Shown here: piece after piece, positions 52,514 to 61,765 of the stretch
Position numbering within the stretch: position 1 is the stretch's first letter
How the letters are laid out: every line of letters starts with the position of its first letter
Assembly (NCBI GenBank): GCA_047633175.1
Contig: JBLIEQ010000007.1
Coordinates: forward strand, 74,095 to 138,094
Direction of reading: 5' to 3'
Length of the DNA stretch: 64,000 nt
DNA from: Motiliproteus sp047633175
Lineage (GTDB): Bacteria > Pseudomonadota > Gammaproteobacteria > Pseudomonadales > Balneatricaceae
The notes under the pieces: generated by a model
What the model was told of the DNA's origin: nothing
Databases searched by the model: none
Seen by the model: the letters and a program-made list of their open reading frames with translations, nothing else
Program-made: the position numbers and the translations under genes

Positions 52514-53602
52514 ATGGTAGCCCAGAGCGGCGGTTTGTTGTTGGGTTGGGTGTCGGGCTTATTGTCGGGTTTGAGGCGCAGGCTGCGGCAGAGAGTAGAC
52601 GCCTGGTTGCGTAAACGTCTGCCCCGAAGCCGTTCCGTTACCCTGGATCAGCGGCGGATCTTTATTATGCCCACCCGTAATGGTCTCTATTTTTTACTGA
52701 TGACAGCCGTGCTGTTCTTTGGGGGGATCAACTACGGTAACAGCCTGATCCTGCTGGTTGCGCTGCTGCTGGTGAGCCTGTTTCTGGTCTCTATTCTCCA
52801 TACGTTCGCCAACCTCGCGGGATTAACCCTGGAAGCGGGTCGCACCCGGCCCGTCTTCGCAGGAGACGAGGCCGCTGTCGGCATCCGCCTAGGTAGCTGC
52901 GGTCGTGCGCATGAGTCGATTCAGCTGAGCTGGCCAGGAGCGCCTGTGCAGTGCCATGATCTGCTGGACAGCCTTAGCTGTGATCTCAGTCTGATGCTGC
53001 CCGTGCGGCGGCGGGGGTTATGCCGACCCCCGCGCTTAAGAGTGGAGAGCCGCTATCCGCTGGGGCTGCTGCGCGCCTGGAGCTGGGTCGCACTGGACAG
53101 CCAGTGTCTGGTCTACCCCAAGGCGATCGAGAACCGCTACCCGTCACATCAGGCCCGGGGGGACGGTCGCGGCGAGCCGTTAGCACGGGAGGGCAGTGAT
53201 GATTTCGACGGCCTGCGACGTTACCAGGCCGGTGATAACCCCCGCCGTATCGCCTGGAAAAGCTATGCCCGGGAGGGGCGGCTGTACAGCAAACGCTTTG
53301 CCAGCGACTGCGCCCAGGAGCAGTGGCTGGAGTGGGACGCCTATCCGGGCCTAGCGCAGGAGACGCGCCTGAGCCGGCTGTGTTATTGGGTGTTGCGACT
53401 CGATCGGCAGCAACGGCGGTTTGGTCTGCGCCTCCCCGGGGTGGAGCTGCTCCCCGCTAGTGGCGACGCGCACCGGTTACGCTGTCTCAAGGCACTGGCG
53501 CTCTTCGGTTTGGAGGCCGATTCGGAAGACGTACTCACAGCCGCAGCACCCTCAGCTGCACCTTCTGCCACACCCTCTGAGACTGGGGAGCCATCGCGAT
53601 GA
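52514..53602 (+). CDS. DUF58 domain membrane protein
   Basis: Protein of 362 residues from ATG 52514; the frame extends upstream into the MoxR gene without support. Two membrane helices lie near residues 55-100 (YFLLMTAVLFFGG and LILLVALLLVSLFLVSIL). The C-terminal DUF58 signature is GDNPRRIAWKSYAREG near 255, which leads to the VWA-like part. Members are thought to be scaffold partners of MoxR. The stop overlaps the start of the transglutaminase gene by 4 bases. Confidence 0.93.
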   Translation: MVAQSGGLLLGWVSGLLSGLRRRLRQRVDAWLRKRLPRSRSVTLDQRRIFIMPTRNGLYFLLMTAVLFFGGINYGNSLILLVALLLVSLFLVSILHTFANLAGLTLEAGRTRPVFAGDEAAVGIRLGSCGRAHESIQLSWPGAPVQCHDLLDSLSCDLSLMLPVRRRGLCRPPRLRVESRYPLGLLRAWSWVALDSQCLVYPKAIENRYPSHQARGDGRGEPLAREGSDDFDGLRRYQAGDNPRRIAWKSYAREGRLYSKRFASDCAQEQWLEWDAYPGLAQETRLSRLCYWVLRLDRQQRRFGLRLPGVELLPASGDAHRLRCLKALALFGLEADSEDVLTAAAPSAAPSATPSETGEPSR

Positions 53603-55644
53603 ATACCCGGCAGCCGCTTCAGATCCCCCGCAATGGTCTGATCTGGCTGTTGGCAGCGATGTTTGCCGCCATCGCGCCCCATATGGCCCGGCTCCCGATC
53701 TGGGTGACGCTGGTCTGCCTGCTATGCGGGGGTTGGCGGGTGATGGTCTATCGAGGCCGCTGGCGGCTGCCCGGGGTCTCGGTTCGAACGCTGTTGGTGT
53801 TCTCGAGCGGTGCCGCGGTGTTTGCCCACTACGGCACCCTGGTGGGACCCGAAGCCGGATCGGCGTTGTTAATACTGGGTTTTAGCTTTAAATTGCTGGA
53901 GACCCAGCAGCTGCGCGATGCTTTTATCGTCGTGATTCTGGGCTATTTCGTGATCGCGGTAGCGTTCTTTTTTGACCAGTCGTTGCTCGCCACCGGCTAT
54001 ATGGCGCTGGTCTGCATCCTGGTGACCGCCGCCCTGCTGGGGCTTAATCAGTCGCCCCTGCATACGCACCCGCGCCGCACCCTGTTGGCGAGTGTACGGC
54101 TGCTCGGGCAGAGCCTGCCGGTGATGCTGTTGCTGTTTGTGCTGGTGCCCAGGATCGGCCCTATCTGGTCGTTGGATCTAGGCGGCACGGGCGCCAGGAC
54201 CGGTTTGAGCGAGCAGATAACCCCCGGCGATATCGCCCAGCTGAGCCGCTCTGCCGCATTGGCGTTTCGAGTGGAGTTCACCAGTGCCGAGATTCCTCCC
54301 CCCGCGCAACGCTATTGGCGGGCGCTGGTGCTCAATCACTACGATGGCAAGAGCTGGAGTCGCGCCGGGGTCGATATGGATGCCGTGCCTCAGGTGTACT
54401 GGGGGACGGGCGCTAACCCCTGGCAGCCCGAACTCTCCTCCGTTATCAGCCCCGTTATCCGTCCAGAACAGGCCCGGCACCACTATCGAGTGCTGATGGA
54501 GCCGACCGAACAGCGCTGGCTGTTTGCGCTGGCCTCGGCGCGCAGCGACACCCCCGGCGTGGGCAGCAGCAGGGATCATCGGTTGCTCAGCCGCAAGCCC
54601 ATCAGTCAGCCCTTTAGCTACCAGGTCGAGTCTGTTACCGGTACCGCCCTGGATGGCCAGGGACTGCCGCAAGGGTTACGGCAGCGTAACCTGCAGCTCC
54701 CCGAAACAGGCAATCCCCGGGCACGGCAGCTGGCACGGCAGCTGATGGCTGAGTCGGCCTCGGCGGACGACTATATAGCGCAGTTGCTGGCACGGTTCAG
54801 GCAGCAGTCGTTTCATTACACTCTGCGCCCGCCGTTACTCAGGGGTGATCGTATCGATCAGTTTCTGTTTGCCAGCCGCAGTGGTTTTTGCAGCCACTAC
54901 GCCGGCGCCTTCGTGTTCCTGATGCGTGCCGCCGGGTTGCCCGCCAGAATCGTCGCTGGCTACCAGGGCGGTGAGGTTAATCCGCTGGGTGGCCATCTGT
55001 TGGTACATCAGTTTGATGCCCATGCCTGGGCTGAGGTGTGGCTACCGGACAAGGGTTGGTTCAGAGTCGATCCCACCGCCGCCGTAGCGCCTGAACGGGT
55101 ATCGCTGGGGATCGAGCAAGCGCTGGCAGATGATGCCCACTTTCTCGAGGGCAGCCCGTTTTCACTGCTGCGTTATCGTCATCTCGCCTGGGTGAGCCAA
55201 TTACGACTGAGCTGGGACTATGTCAACTATGCCTGGCAGCGGGGGGTGGTGGACTATGATGCGCGTACCCAGCAGCAGCTGTTAGCGCGATTTTTCGAGC
55301 GGGTCGATCTGCGCTTGCTGGGGCTGCTGTTGCTGGTGGCGGTCGGTCTGGTGATGGCGGCGCTCACGTTCTGGTTGCTGAGGCCTGGGCGTAATAGCCG
55401 CCAGCCAGACCCCCGCCTGCGCAGTTATCAATGGCTGTGCCGCAAGATGGCCCGACGCGGGTTAGCCCTGAGCATTGCGGAAACGCCGGCAGAATATTTG
55501 ACCCGCTTGCGCCGGGAACGGCCGGATCTGGCGGGATCCCTACAGCCGATCGAGCAGTTGCTGATTCCCCTGCTGTATGCGCCTCCAGGACCGAATTCCG
55601 GGCAACAGTTGGTCCTGCTCAGGCGCATGATTCGCCGTCTGTAG
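53599..55644 (+). CDS. tgpA: Transglutaminase-like TgpA family protein (DUF3488)
   Basis: Membrane protein of 681 residues. Five or six helices occupy about 10-190. The periplasmic transglutaminase-like domain at about 390-500 has the Cys in SGFCSHYAGAF, the His in QFDAHAWAEVWL and the Asp in WFRVDPTAAV, an intact triad. A further helix at about 575-595 and a cytosolic DUF4129-like tail end the protein. The family is the third gene of the MoxR-DUF58 operon. In Pseudomonas aeruginosa TgpA is needed for viability; the substrate there is not defined. Confidence 0.93.
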   Translation: MNTRQPLQIPRNGLIWLLAAMFAAIAPHMARLPIWVTLVCLLCGGWRVMVYRGRWRLPGVSVRTLLVFSSGAAVFAHYGTLVGPEAGSALLILGFSFKLLETQQLRDAFIVVILGYFVIAVAFFFDQSLLATGYMALVCILVTAALLGLNQSPLHTHPRRTLLASVRLLGQSLPVMLLLFVLVPRIGPIWSLDLGGTGARTGLSEQITPGDIAQLSRSAALAFRVEFTSAEIPPPAQRYWRALVLNHYDGKSWSRAGVDMDAVPQVYWGTGANPWQPELSSVISPVIRPEQARHHYRVLMEPTEQRWLFALASARSDTPGVGSSRDHRLLSRKPISQPFSYQVESVTGTALDGQGLPQGLRQRNLQLPETGNPRARQLARQLMAESASADDYIAQLLARFRQQSFHYTLRPPLLRGDRIDQFLFASRSGFCSHYAGAFVFLMRAAGLPARIVAGYQGGEVNPLGGHLLVHQFDAHAWAEVWLPDKGWFRVDPTAAVAPERVSLGIEQALADDAHFLEGSPFSLLRYRHLAWVSQLRLSWDYVNYAWQRGVVDYDARTQQQLLARFFERVDLRLLGLLLLVAVGLVMAALTFWLLRPGRNSRQPDPRLRSYQWLCRKMARRGLALSIAETPAEYLTRLRRERPDLAGSLQPIEQLLIPLLYAPPGPNSGQQLVLLRRMIRRL

Positions 55645-55650
55645 GTTAGG

Positions 55651-55733
55651 CTTCTTTTGTAGGTTCGCCGTTAAGCGCTCCTGCATGGACGGCACTAGCT
55701 ACATCCTTGTAGCGCGGGCTTTAGCCTGACGAT
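55651..55733. repeat. REP-like element after tgpA
   Basis: Contains CTTCTTTTGTAGGTTCGC and the core GGCTTTAGCC (55717-55726), which recur near 61.57 and 63.01 kb. It lies between convergent stop codons of tgpA and the GNAT gene. Confidence 0.5.
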
Positions 55734-55755
55734 GTTAACGGGTACATAGCCTCAT

Positions 55756-56238
55756 TTAACTGTTTGCAAAGGCTTCAAGGGCTTTCCCCGTTAACCGGTA
55801 AGCCACCCATTCATCCTGTGGTTCTGCACCCATAGATTGGTAAAACTGTATTGCTGGCTCATTCCAGTCGAGCACACTCCACTCGAAGCGACCGCACTGC
55901 TTGGCAAGTGCAATCTTGGCCAGATTTTTCAACAGCGCCTTACCCGCACCTGCGCTTCTGTACTCTGGAGAAACATACAGGTCTTCAAGATAAAGACCCT
56001 GCTTACCGAGCCATGTTGAGTAATTAAAAAAGTAGACGGCAAAACCGATCGGCTCATCGTTGATGTTGCAGATAACCGCCCTGGTGTTTGAGTCAGCACC
56101 AAAGAGAGATTTCTGAATATCAGACTCTGTCGCTACGACTTCATGTTCTGCTTTTTCATAGATGGCAAGTTCGGTGACGAATCTGAGGATAAGAGCCGCG
56201 TCCTCAACAGTCGCCTGGCGAATTTCGATAACAGACAT
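55756..56238 (-). CDS. GNAT-family N-acetyltransferase
   Basis: Product of 160 residues from ATG 56238 with GGAG 6 bases upstream; an in-frame TTG four codons earlier is less likely. The acetyl-CoA fold is shown by LEDLYVSPEYRSAGAGKALLKNLAKIA (motif A with SAGAGKAL) and the following FEWSVLDWNEPAIQFYQSMGA. It resembles the diamine/thialysine acetyltransferase type (YTWLGK context, WNEPAIQFY), so a small amine may be the substrate. No operon partner is next to it. Confidence 0.9.
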   Translation of the reverse strand: MSVIEIRQATVEDAALILRFVTELAIYEKAEHEVVATESDIQKSLFGADSNTRAVICNINDEPIGFAVYFFNYSTWLGKQGLYLEDLYVSPEYRSAGAGKALLKNLAKIALAKQCGRFEWSVLDWNEPAIQFYQSMGAEPQDEWVAYRLTGKALEAFANS

Positions 56239-56275
56239 AGAGGTCTCCAATTGTTAGATTCCGCTACAGAGCCGG

Positions 56276-56662
56276 TCAGGTGATTTTGTCGATATCGCGG
56301 CGCATATCGTTGAGTTTACTGGTGACCACCTTTTCCAGGTGGTCGATGTCACTGCGGAGTTTGGCTTTGACATCTACCACCTCGTGCTCGTGCTTCACCA
56401 GTTCATGTAACTCATCGACCGCCGTCATCAGAAAAGCCGACATCTCGGTGATCTCCTGATACTTGTCCTGACTGCTGTCGACGCGGACGGTCTTGTAGGA
56501 GCGGCCGAATTTAAACTTTTTACTCCTTGGCAGCAACGAGCCTTTCTCGCGGCGGTAATAGACCTTAAGGACATCGCCGTCACCCTCCTGGCGGAGGCTG
56601 TATTTGACGATATCGCCGACGGACTGGACGCCCATCTCGGTTAATGCTGGATATTTTGACAT
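56276..56662 (-). CDS. DUF3461 (YaeH/UPF0325-like) protein
   Basis: Product of 128 residues. The pattern YSLRQEGDGDVLKVYYRREKGSLLPRSKKFKFGR (given here as the block at residues 21-54) and a C-terminal helix (VVDVKAKLRSDIDHLEKVVTSKLNDMRRDI) match the DUF3461 family, which includes Escherichia coli YaeH. The role of the family is unknown. It is 37 bp upstream of the GNAT gene on the same strand, so they may share a promoter. Confidence 0.87.
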   Translation of the reverse strand: MSKYPALTEMGVQSVGDIVKYSLRQEGDGDVLKVYYRREKGSLLPRSKKFKFGRSYKTVRVDSSQDKYQEITEMSAFLMTAVDELHELVKHEHEVVDVKAKLRSDIDHLEKVVTSKLNDMRRDIDKIT

Positions 56663-56862
56663 CGGTATAGCTCTCTAACGTATTGAACACTAGATCACTC
56701 TAAAAGAGTGCTCTGATGCAAGCAACCCAAATATTGCCTGACTGTTGTTTGCGGGTGGCCAATACAAAAAGGCAGCGGTCGGGCTATTATAAGCGTTACA
56801 GCGTCTGTGCCGATTTCCTTTATTGGCCGACGCCATCTAACCTTTTGCTACGGAGAGCGCCC

Positions 56863-58575
56863 ATGTTAACCCTGACCACTGTGATTCAGGAATCTCTGTT
56901 TACCGGGCGTAGTCTGGGGCTCGATCAACTGCACAGCCTGTTTGATCTGTCTCCTCTCTCGGTGTTGGTTGCCGACAGGGATGGCATCATCTGTTATGTC
57001 AATGTCGCCTGCTGCGAGGGCTTCGGTTACTCGGCATCAGAGCTGCTGGGCAATCACTCCGAGCTGCTACGCTCGGAACTGACCCCGGATCCTGTCTATC
57101 AGTCACTCAATAAGGCGTTATGCCTAGACGGGTACTGGAGTGGTGAACTCTGTAGTCGTAGCCTTGAGGGTCATCCCTGCTGGCAACAGGTGCATGTATC
57201 TCTGTTTAATGGCCCCCATAAGACCCCCCATACCCTGATGCTGATGGAAGATCTGGTCGAGCGGCTCGAATATGAGCAGTGGCTATTCAAGCGTACGGGG
57301 GTCGATGCGTTGACGGGATTGCCGACCCGAGTTCAGGTGTATGAGTTGCTCTATCAGCAGATCGCATTAACGACCGTTGCGGCTCCCTGTATCGGGTTGC
57401 TCAGCATCGATATCTACCGATTTAAACAGTTCAACGAGAGTCTGGGGCACAGCACTGCCGATCAGCTGCTGATCGCGATATCGGAGCGTTTAAAATGCTG
57501 CCTTAAGGCTAAGGACAAGCTGTGTCGTCTGGGAGGTGATCAATTTGTATTGCTGGCTGCAGGCCAGGCGGACAAACGGGCGATAGGCTTGTTGGCGTCC
57601 GATCTGCGGGATGAGTTTTCGGCGCCTTTTAGTATCCAAGGGCATACTATTTTCGTCGGATTGAGTATCGGTGTGGCCGTTTTTCCCGATGATGGACGCG
57701 ACCCCGTACAGCTGTTCAGGCATGCGGATACCGCACTCTATCTGGCTAAAAAACAGGGCCGGAACAGGATCTCGGTATTTTTCCCCGAACTGGAGCAGCA
57801 AGCGTTGCAGCGCCAGCATCTTGAAACTGAATTTCGCTTTGCCCTCGAGCGCGGCGAACTCTCGGTACACTATCAGCCGCTGATCGGCCTGGATGCCGAG
57901 GTGCAGGGCGCAGAAGCGGTGATGCGTTGGAACAGTCTCAGCATGGGGCTGGTGGCACCGGAACAGTTTGTGCCCTTAGCCGAAGCGATCGGGATGATAC
58001 ATCTGATCGGCAACTGGTGTCTTGATCAGGCGTGCCAGCAAGCCAAACTCTGGATGGATGAGGCCGATGCGCCCTGGTTTGTCGCCGTGAATGTTTCTCC
58101 ACTGCAGCTGTGTCACAGCGGTTTTGTCGAAGCTGTGGAGGCGGTGCTGGCGAAATACCAGCTACCCGCGTCCCGACTCGAGCTGGAGGTGACCGAAGGG
58201 GTGTTGGTGGCAAATCGGGAGCAGGCGGCCAGCCGCCTGGATCAGCTCAGTCGCCTGGGGGTTAAACTCTCGATCGATGATTTCGGCACGGGTTATTCGT
58301 CACTGAGTTACCTGCAATACTTCCCCTTTAATACCCTCAAGATTGATCGCAGCTTTATTGTCGATATGCCTGCGAATCGGGGTAGTGCCAAGCTGGTTAA
58401 AGCAATCGTGGCGATGGCCAAGAGTCTGGATCTCAAGCTGGTCGCCGAAGGGGTCGAGACCAGCGAGCAGGTCACCTTCCTGCAAGCCTTAAACTGCGAC
58501 CTGCTGCAGGGTTACTACTTCTCAGCCCCGCTGCCGGCGACTGAGTTTCTGGACTGGGTTCGATTGCGGGATTGA
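56863..58575 (+). CDS. PAS-GGDEF-EAL c-di-GMP phosphodiesterase
   Basis: Protein of 570 residues from ATG 56863, with GGAGA 6 bases upstream; the frame opens 49 codons earlier. PAS domain at about 20-130 (LSVLVADRDGIICYVN). The GGDEF domain at about 145-305 has GGDQF at 224-228 and no clear metal-binding Asp pair change, so it is likely a GTP-binding rather than synthesising domain. The EAL domain at about 320-570 has EAV at 351-353, Asn410, Glu442 in EVTE, Asp472-Asp473 in DDFGTG, Lys493 and AEGVET, so the metal ligands look intact. Net activity is probably c-di-GMP hydrolysis, tuned by the PAS and GGDEF parts. Confidence 0.92.
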   Translation: MLTLTTVIQESLFTGRSLGLDQLHSLFDLSPLSVLVADRDGIICYVNVACCEGFGYSASELLGNHSELLRSELTPDPVYQSLNKALCLDGYWSGELCSRSLEGHPCWQQVHVSLFNGPHKTPHTLMLMEDLVERLEYEQWLFKRTGVDALTGLPTRVQVYELLYQQIALTTVAAPCIGLLSIDIYRFKQFNESLGHSTADQLLIAISERLKCCLKAKDKLCRLGGDQFVLLAAGQADKRAIGLLASDLRDEFSAPFSIQGHTIFVGLSIGVAVFPDDGRDPVQLFRHADTALYLAKKQGRNRISVFFPELEQQALQRQHLETEFRFALERGELSVHYQPLIGLDAEVQGAEAVMRWNSLSMGLVAPEQFVPLAEAIGMIHLIGNWCLDQACQQAKLWMDEADAPWFVAVNVSPLQLCHSGFVEAVEAVLAKYQLPASRLELEVTEGVLVANREQAASRLDQLSRLGVKLSIDDFGTGYSSLSYLQYFPFNTLKIDRSFIVDMPANRGSAKLVKAIVAMAKSLDLKLVAEGVETSEQVTFLQALNCDLLQGYYFSAPLPATEFLDWVRLRD

Positions 58576-58593
58576 TCGCATTTGAGAGAGTTT

Positions 58594-58640
58594 CCCTTGT
58601 GGGAGTCGCCTTGTGGGAGCCTGCCTGCAGGCGATCTTTT
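58594..58640. repeat. REP-like element after EAL gene
   Basis: CTTGTGGGAG occurs twice, followed by CCTGCCTGCAGGCG and TCTTTT. The last block recurs at 61666-61687, placing it in the same repeat family. It lies between convergent stop codons. Confidence 0.55.
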
Positions 58641-58646
58641 CTCCCT

Positions 58647-58970
58647 TTAAGGGTCCTTATTCTCCAGCTCTTCGTGAATGTAGCGCTCGACATACTGCTG
58701 TCCACGGCGAGAGGCGTTGACTATCCATACGCTCAGGAGCCCGCCAACGGCCAGGGTGATGATTCGCGCGTCGGGAAACAACAGCACCAGCATCAGGGTG
58801 GCGGGGATGATGATGGCCAGACCAACCTTCATGCGCTTGCCCAGCTTGCCCTGCAGTAGCCGGGCGGCTTCCGGACTGTCTAGGCCGGAGCGCTGCAGTG
58901 ACTCACACAGGGATTCATAATCACGTTGCTGCTTGCCCTGCATGCGTCCGAAAGGGTCGTTGATATTCAT
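58647..58970 (-). CDS. Small two-helix membrane protein
   Basis: Product of 107 residues. The N-terminal 48 residues are charged and helical (YESLCESLQRSGLDSPEAARLL), then two membrane helices follow at about 49-67 (VGLAIIIPATLMLVLLF) and 71-85 (ITLAVGGLLSVWIV). The C-terminal tail is charged. No family recognised. It may be a real gene because the helical and membrane pattern is coherent and its length exceeds chance expectation. Confidence 0.65.
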   Translation of the reverse strand: MNINDPFGRMQGKQQRDYESLCESLQRSGLDSPEAARLLQGKLGKRMKVGLAIIIPATLMLVLLFPDARIITLAVGGLLSVWIVNASRRGQQYVERYIHEELENKDP

Positions 58971-59036
58971 CGGTTGACTTCTTGTGGGTGGATGCTGGTG
59001 GGGGGATGACAGGGAGGATACCTGATCTTAAAGGTA

Positions 59037-59918
59037 TTAGCTGGTCTCGGTGCATAGCGCCAGCCAACGCTGGATGCCGGCGCTAAGGTATTTATGCCGA
59101 TGGAGGATAAAGTAGAACTTGCGCCGGAAATCGCGTTGCGGCACCGACAGGGGGACCAGCGTTTTATGTTTGAACGCTTCCCGGAGCGCTATTTCAGACA
59201 AGCAGCCCACTCCCATGCCTGATTCGACCGCCCGTTTGATCGCCTCGGTATGCTGCAACTCGAGGCTGATCTGCAGCTGAGGGAGCAACCCCTGGAGCGC
59301 GCGTTCGAACACCTGCCTTGTTCCCGAACCGGCTTCACGAAGAATCCACTGGGCACTCAGCAGATCCTTATCGCTGAGCTGCTGGCGTTGTGCGAGTGGA
59401 TGGCCGGGCGCACAGAACACCACTAGCTCATCGTCGCGCCAGGGGGTGATCTCTAACTCGGGGTGCTGCATCTCACCCTCGATCAAGCCGATATCGAGAT
59501 CGAAACTGACCACCCGCTCGACGATCTCGCGGGTGTTGGCCACATGCAGGCTGACTTTGGCTGCGTTAGTCTGTGCCATATAGCGCCCCATCAGTGGCAC
59601 CATCAGATAGTTACCGATGGTCAGGGTCGCTCCCACCTTAAGCGGCCCAGCATCCGCATGGCGGTCGAGGTCGGTCTCCAGTGCGCGGGCCTGTTCCATC
59701 AGGGCCTGGGCGCGCGGTTGCAGCAGGCGGCCCAGCTCATTGAGCTGCAGGCGCTTGCCGATCCGGTCAAACAGTTGGATATCAAACTGCTGCTCCAGCT
59801 CTTTGAGCGCGCTGCTAGCGGCACTCTGAGACATCGACAGGGCTTTGGCGGCCCGAGTGATGTTCTGTTGTTGTGCAGTCTCGAGGAAGACCTCTAGCTG
59901 GCGCAGGCTGTAGCGCAT
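59037..59918 (-). CDS. finR: LysR-type regulator FinR
   Basis: Regulator of 293 residues. The winged HTH occupies 1-60 (LRQLEVFLETAQQQNITRAAKALSMSQSAASSALKELE) and the effector domain starts near 90. The divergent placement next to fpr matches pseudomonads, where FinR activates the ferredoxin-NADP reductase gene under redox or superoxide stress. The 129-bp gap to fpr should hold its site; an AT-rich stretch is seen there but I cannot define the operator. Confidence 0.87.
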   Translation of the reverse strand: MRYSLRQLEVFLETAQQQNITRAAKALSMSQSAASSALKELEQQFDIQLFDRIGKRLQLNELGRLLQPRAQALMEQARALETDLDRHADAGPLKVGATLTIGNYLMVPLMGRYMAQTNAAKVSLHVANTREIVERVVSFDLDIGLIEGEMQHPELEITPWRDDELVVFCAPGHPLAQRQQLSDKDLLSAQWILREAGSGTRQVFERALQGLLPQLQISLELQHTEAIKRAVESGMGVGCLSEIALREAFKHKTLVPLSVPQRDFRRKFYFILHRHKYLSAGIQRWLALCTETS

Positions 59919-60047
59919 AATCTATAAAACCGATTAGATAAATTAATATTACTTGTTTGTTAGATAGGTTAGTCCTGCTTTAAAGTGGATGCAAGGCATA
60001 GATATGCCGCTTTTTATTCTTTTTGGTTATATGTGTAGAGACAAGTC

Positions 60048-60821
60048 ATGAGCGCTATTTTGCAGGAACAGGTTCTCAGTGTGCATCACTGGAACGATAC
60101 CCTATTCAGCTTTAAAACCAGTCGTTCGCAGAGTTTCAGGTTCAAAAACGGTCATTTCACCATGATCGGGCTAGAGCATGAAGGGCGGCCACTGATGCGT
60201 GCCTACAGTATCGCCAGCGCCAACCATGAGGATGAGCTGGAGTTTTTCAGTATCAAGGTGGCGGACGGCCCTCTGACCTCCAAGTTGCAGAAGATTCAGG
60301 TCGGTGATGAGATCCTGATCAGCCGCAAACCCACAGGGACACTGATTCTCGATCATCTACTGCCCGGGCGTAACCTCTATATGATCAGTACCGGCACCGG
60401 ATTGGCGCCCTTTATGAGTCTGATCAAAGATCCCGAGATCTATGAGCGCTTCGATAATGTCATCCTGACCCACGGTGTGCGCTATGTCTCTGAGCTGGCC
60501 TACAGCGATATGATCAGCAATGAGCTGCCTAATCACGAATATCTGGGTGAAGAGATCAGTGAAAAGTTGCTGTATTACCCCACGGTGACGCGCGAACCCT
60601 TCCGTAACCAGGGGCGTCTGACCGATCTGATGCAGACCGGCAAGCTGTGCAAGGATCTGGGACTGCCCGCGTTTAGCCCGGAACACGACCGCTTTATGAT
60701 CTGTGGCAGCCCCTCGATGCTCAAAGATACCTGCGCGATTTTGAATGCGCAGGGCTTTGAGGAAGCACGCCACGGTGATCAGGGCCATTACGTTATCGAG
60801 CGCGCTTTTGTGGAGCGTTGA
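60048..60821 (+). CDS. fpr: Ferredoxin--NADP(+) reductase
   Basis: FAD enzyme of 257 residues that shuttles electrons between NADPH and ferredoxin or flavodoxin. FAD site RAYSIAS near residue 50, NADP site ISTGTGLAPFMSLI near 112, and a C-terminal tail ending FVER in place of the usual aromatic or EKAFV end. The sequence is of the bacterial subclass II type found in pseudomonads. It is divergent from finR. Confidence 0.96.
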   Translation: MSAILQEQVLSVHHWNDTLFSFKTSRSQSFRFKNGHFTMIGLEHEGRPLMRAYSIASANHEDELEFFSIKVADGPLTSKLQKIQVGDEILISRKPTGTLILDHLLPGRNLYMISTGTGLAPFMSLIKDPEIYERFDNVILTHGVRYVSELAYSDMISNELPNHEYLGEEISEKLLYYPTVTREPFRNQGRLTDLMQTGKLCKDLGLPAFSPEHDRFMICGSPSMLKDTCAILNAQGFEEARHGDQGHYVIERAFVER

Positions 60822-60936
60822 GGCAGTACCCGCTGGCGCTGGGTGGTCGGTTTCAGGCACTATAGGAGGCTTGTTCGGCCGGTAAGGGCCGATAACCACG
60901 CATTCAAGGAGACCCTTATCGCCAGCCAATATCCTG

Positions 60937-60964
60937 CCCCGCAGCGAATCTCGCTTAAGCGGGG
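60937..60964 (+). terminator. Possible hairpin after fpr
   Basis: CCCCGC-AGCGA-ATC-TCGCT-TAA-GCGGGG makes a bulged stem. It lies about 115 bases after the fpr stop and has no T-run, so its role as a terminator is only likely. Confidence 0.4.
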
Positions 60965-61012
60965 TCCCAGCCAGTCTTCTCATCAGTCTTCTAACCAAAG
61001 TGGTATCCTCTG

Positions 61013-61480
61013 ATGCGCGGCCTGTTACGCCTGCTTGCTCCGCTGATCTTCTGGATCACCTACAGAGCCTTTCGCTCGAAAAGGTTCAAGAGATCGGCGC
61101 GCAAACACCGTTGGATGATGAGCAGTTTTCGGCTCGCCGCCGATATCGGCCATACAGAGGCACTGTCGGTCTACGGTCACCTGTTATTCCTGCGTGGCGA
61201 TAGCCCTAAGAGTACGATCCAGGGCGCGGTCTATCTTGAACGCGCGGCCACTCAGGGGGATATGAAAGCCCAGTATCAGATGGGGCGCATCTCCGAAAAT
61301 GGCGGCGGCAAAGACGACCGCATAAACCTCGACAAGGCTCTGGATTACTACCTGCAGGCTGCCGAACAGGGGCATGTGCTGGCCGTTACCCGGCTTGCCG
61401 ATGGCTATGCTAATGCAGAGCTTGGATTACTCCAGGATACGGCTAAGGCAGAATCCTGGCGCCAGAAGATGCCCTCGTAG
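61013..61480 (+). CDS. Sel1-repeat protein
   Basis: Product of 155 residues. Two or three Sel1-like repeats are seen: AVYLERAATQGDMKAQYQMGRI near 72 and ALDYYLQAAEQGHVLAVTRLADGYANA near 110. The N-terminal 30 residues are hydrophobic then basic, which could be a membrane anchor or a weak signal. Sel1 proteins are usually adaptors. It stands alone after fpr. Confidence 0.8.
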   Translation: MRGLLRLLAPLIFWITYRAFRSKRFKRSARKHRWMMSSFRLAADIGHTEALSVYGHLLFLRGDSPKSTIQGAVYLERAATQGDMKAQYQMGRISENGGGKDDRINLDKALDYYLQAAEQGHVLAVTRLADGYANAELGLLQDTAKAESWRQKMPS

Positions 61481-61553
61481 AAAGTGAATCATCCCTCCCT
61501 GAAGAGAGCTAGGTAGTCTGGAATGCAATGCTAGGAAGGGTGAGGGGGTCAGG

Positions 61554-61688
61554 CTTCTTTTGTGGGTCAGGCTTTAGCCTGACAGCATATTTGCAGCAGA
61601 GCGCGAGTTGTCGGAATAAATTCCGACCCACAGGAGCGTGCAGTTGTTGCAGGAGCCTTCAACGACCTGCCTGCAGGCGCTCTTTTAG
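61554..61688. repeat. Composite REP-like element
   Basis: Starts with TCAGGCTTTAGCCTGA at 61567-61582, then outer arms TGTGGGTC (61561-61568) and GACCCACA (61625-61632), a GTTGCAGGAGCC block (the reverse of that near 34.26 kb) and the CCTGCCTGCAGGCG block shared with 58.62 kb. It shows that the small palindromes in this window are parts of one family. It occupies most of the 285-bp gap before the DUF445 gene. Confidence 0.7.
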
Positions 61689-61765
61689 CCCTTTACCGCT
61701 CTCCGCCTCTTGGTATACTCCTGCCCGACCTTTCCCTCCTATTTTCATAGTCTTCCGAGAATCTA

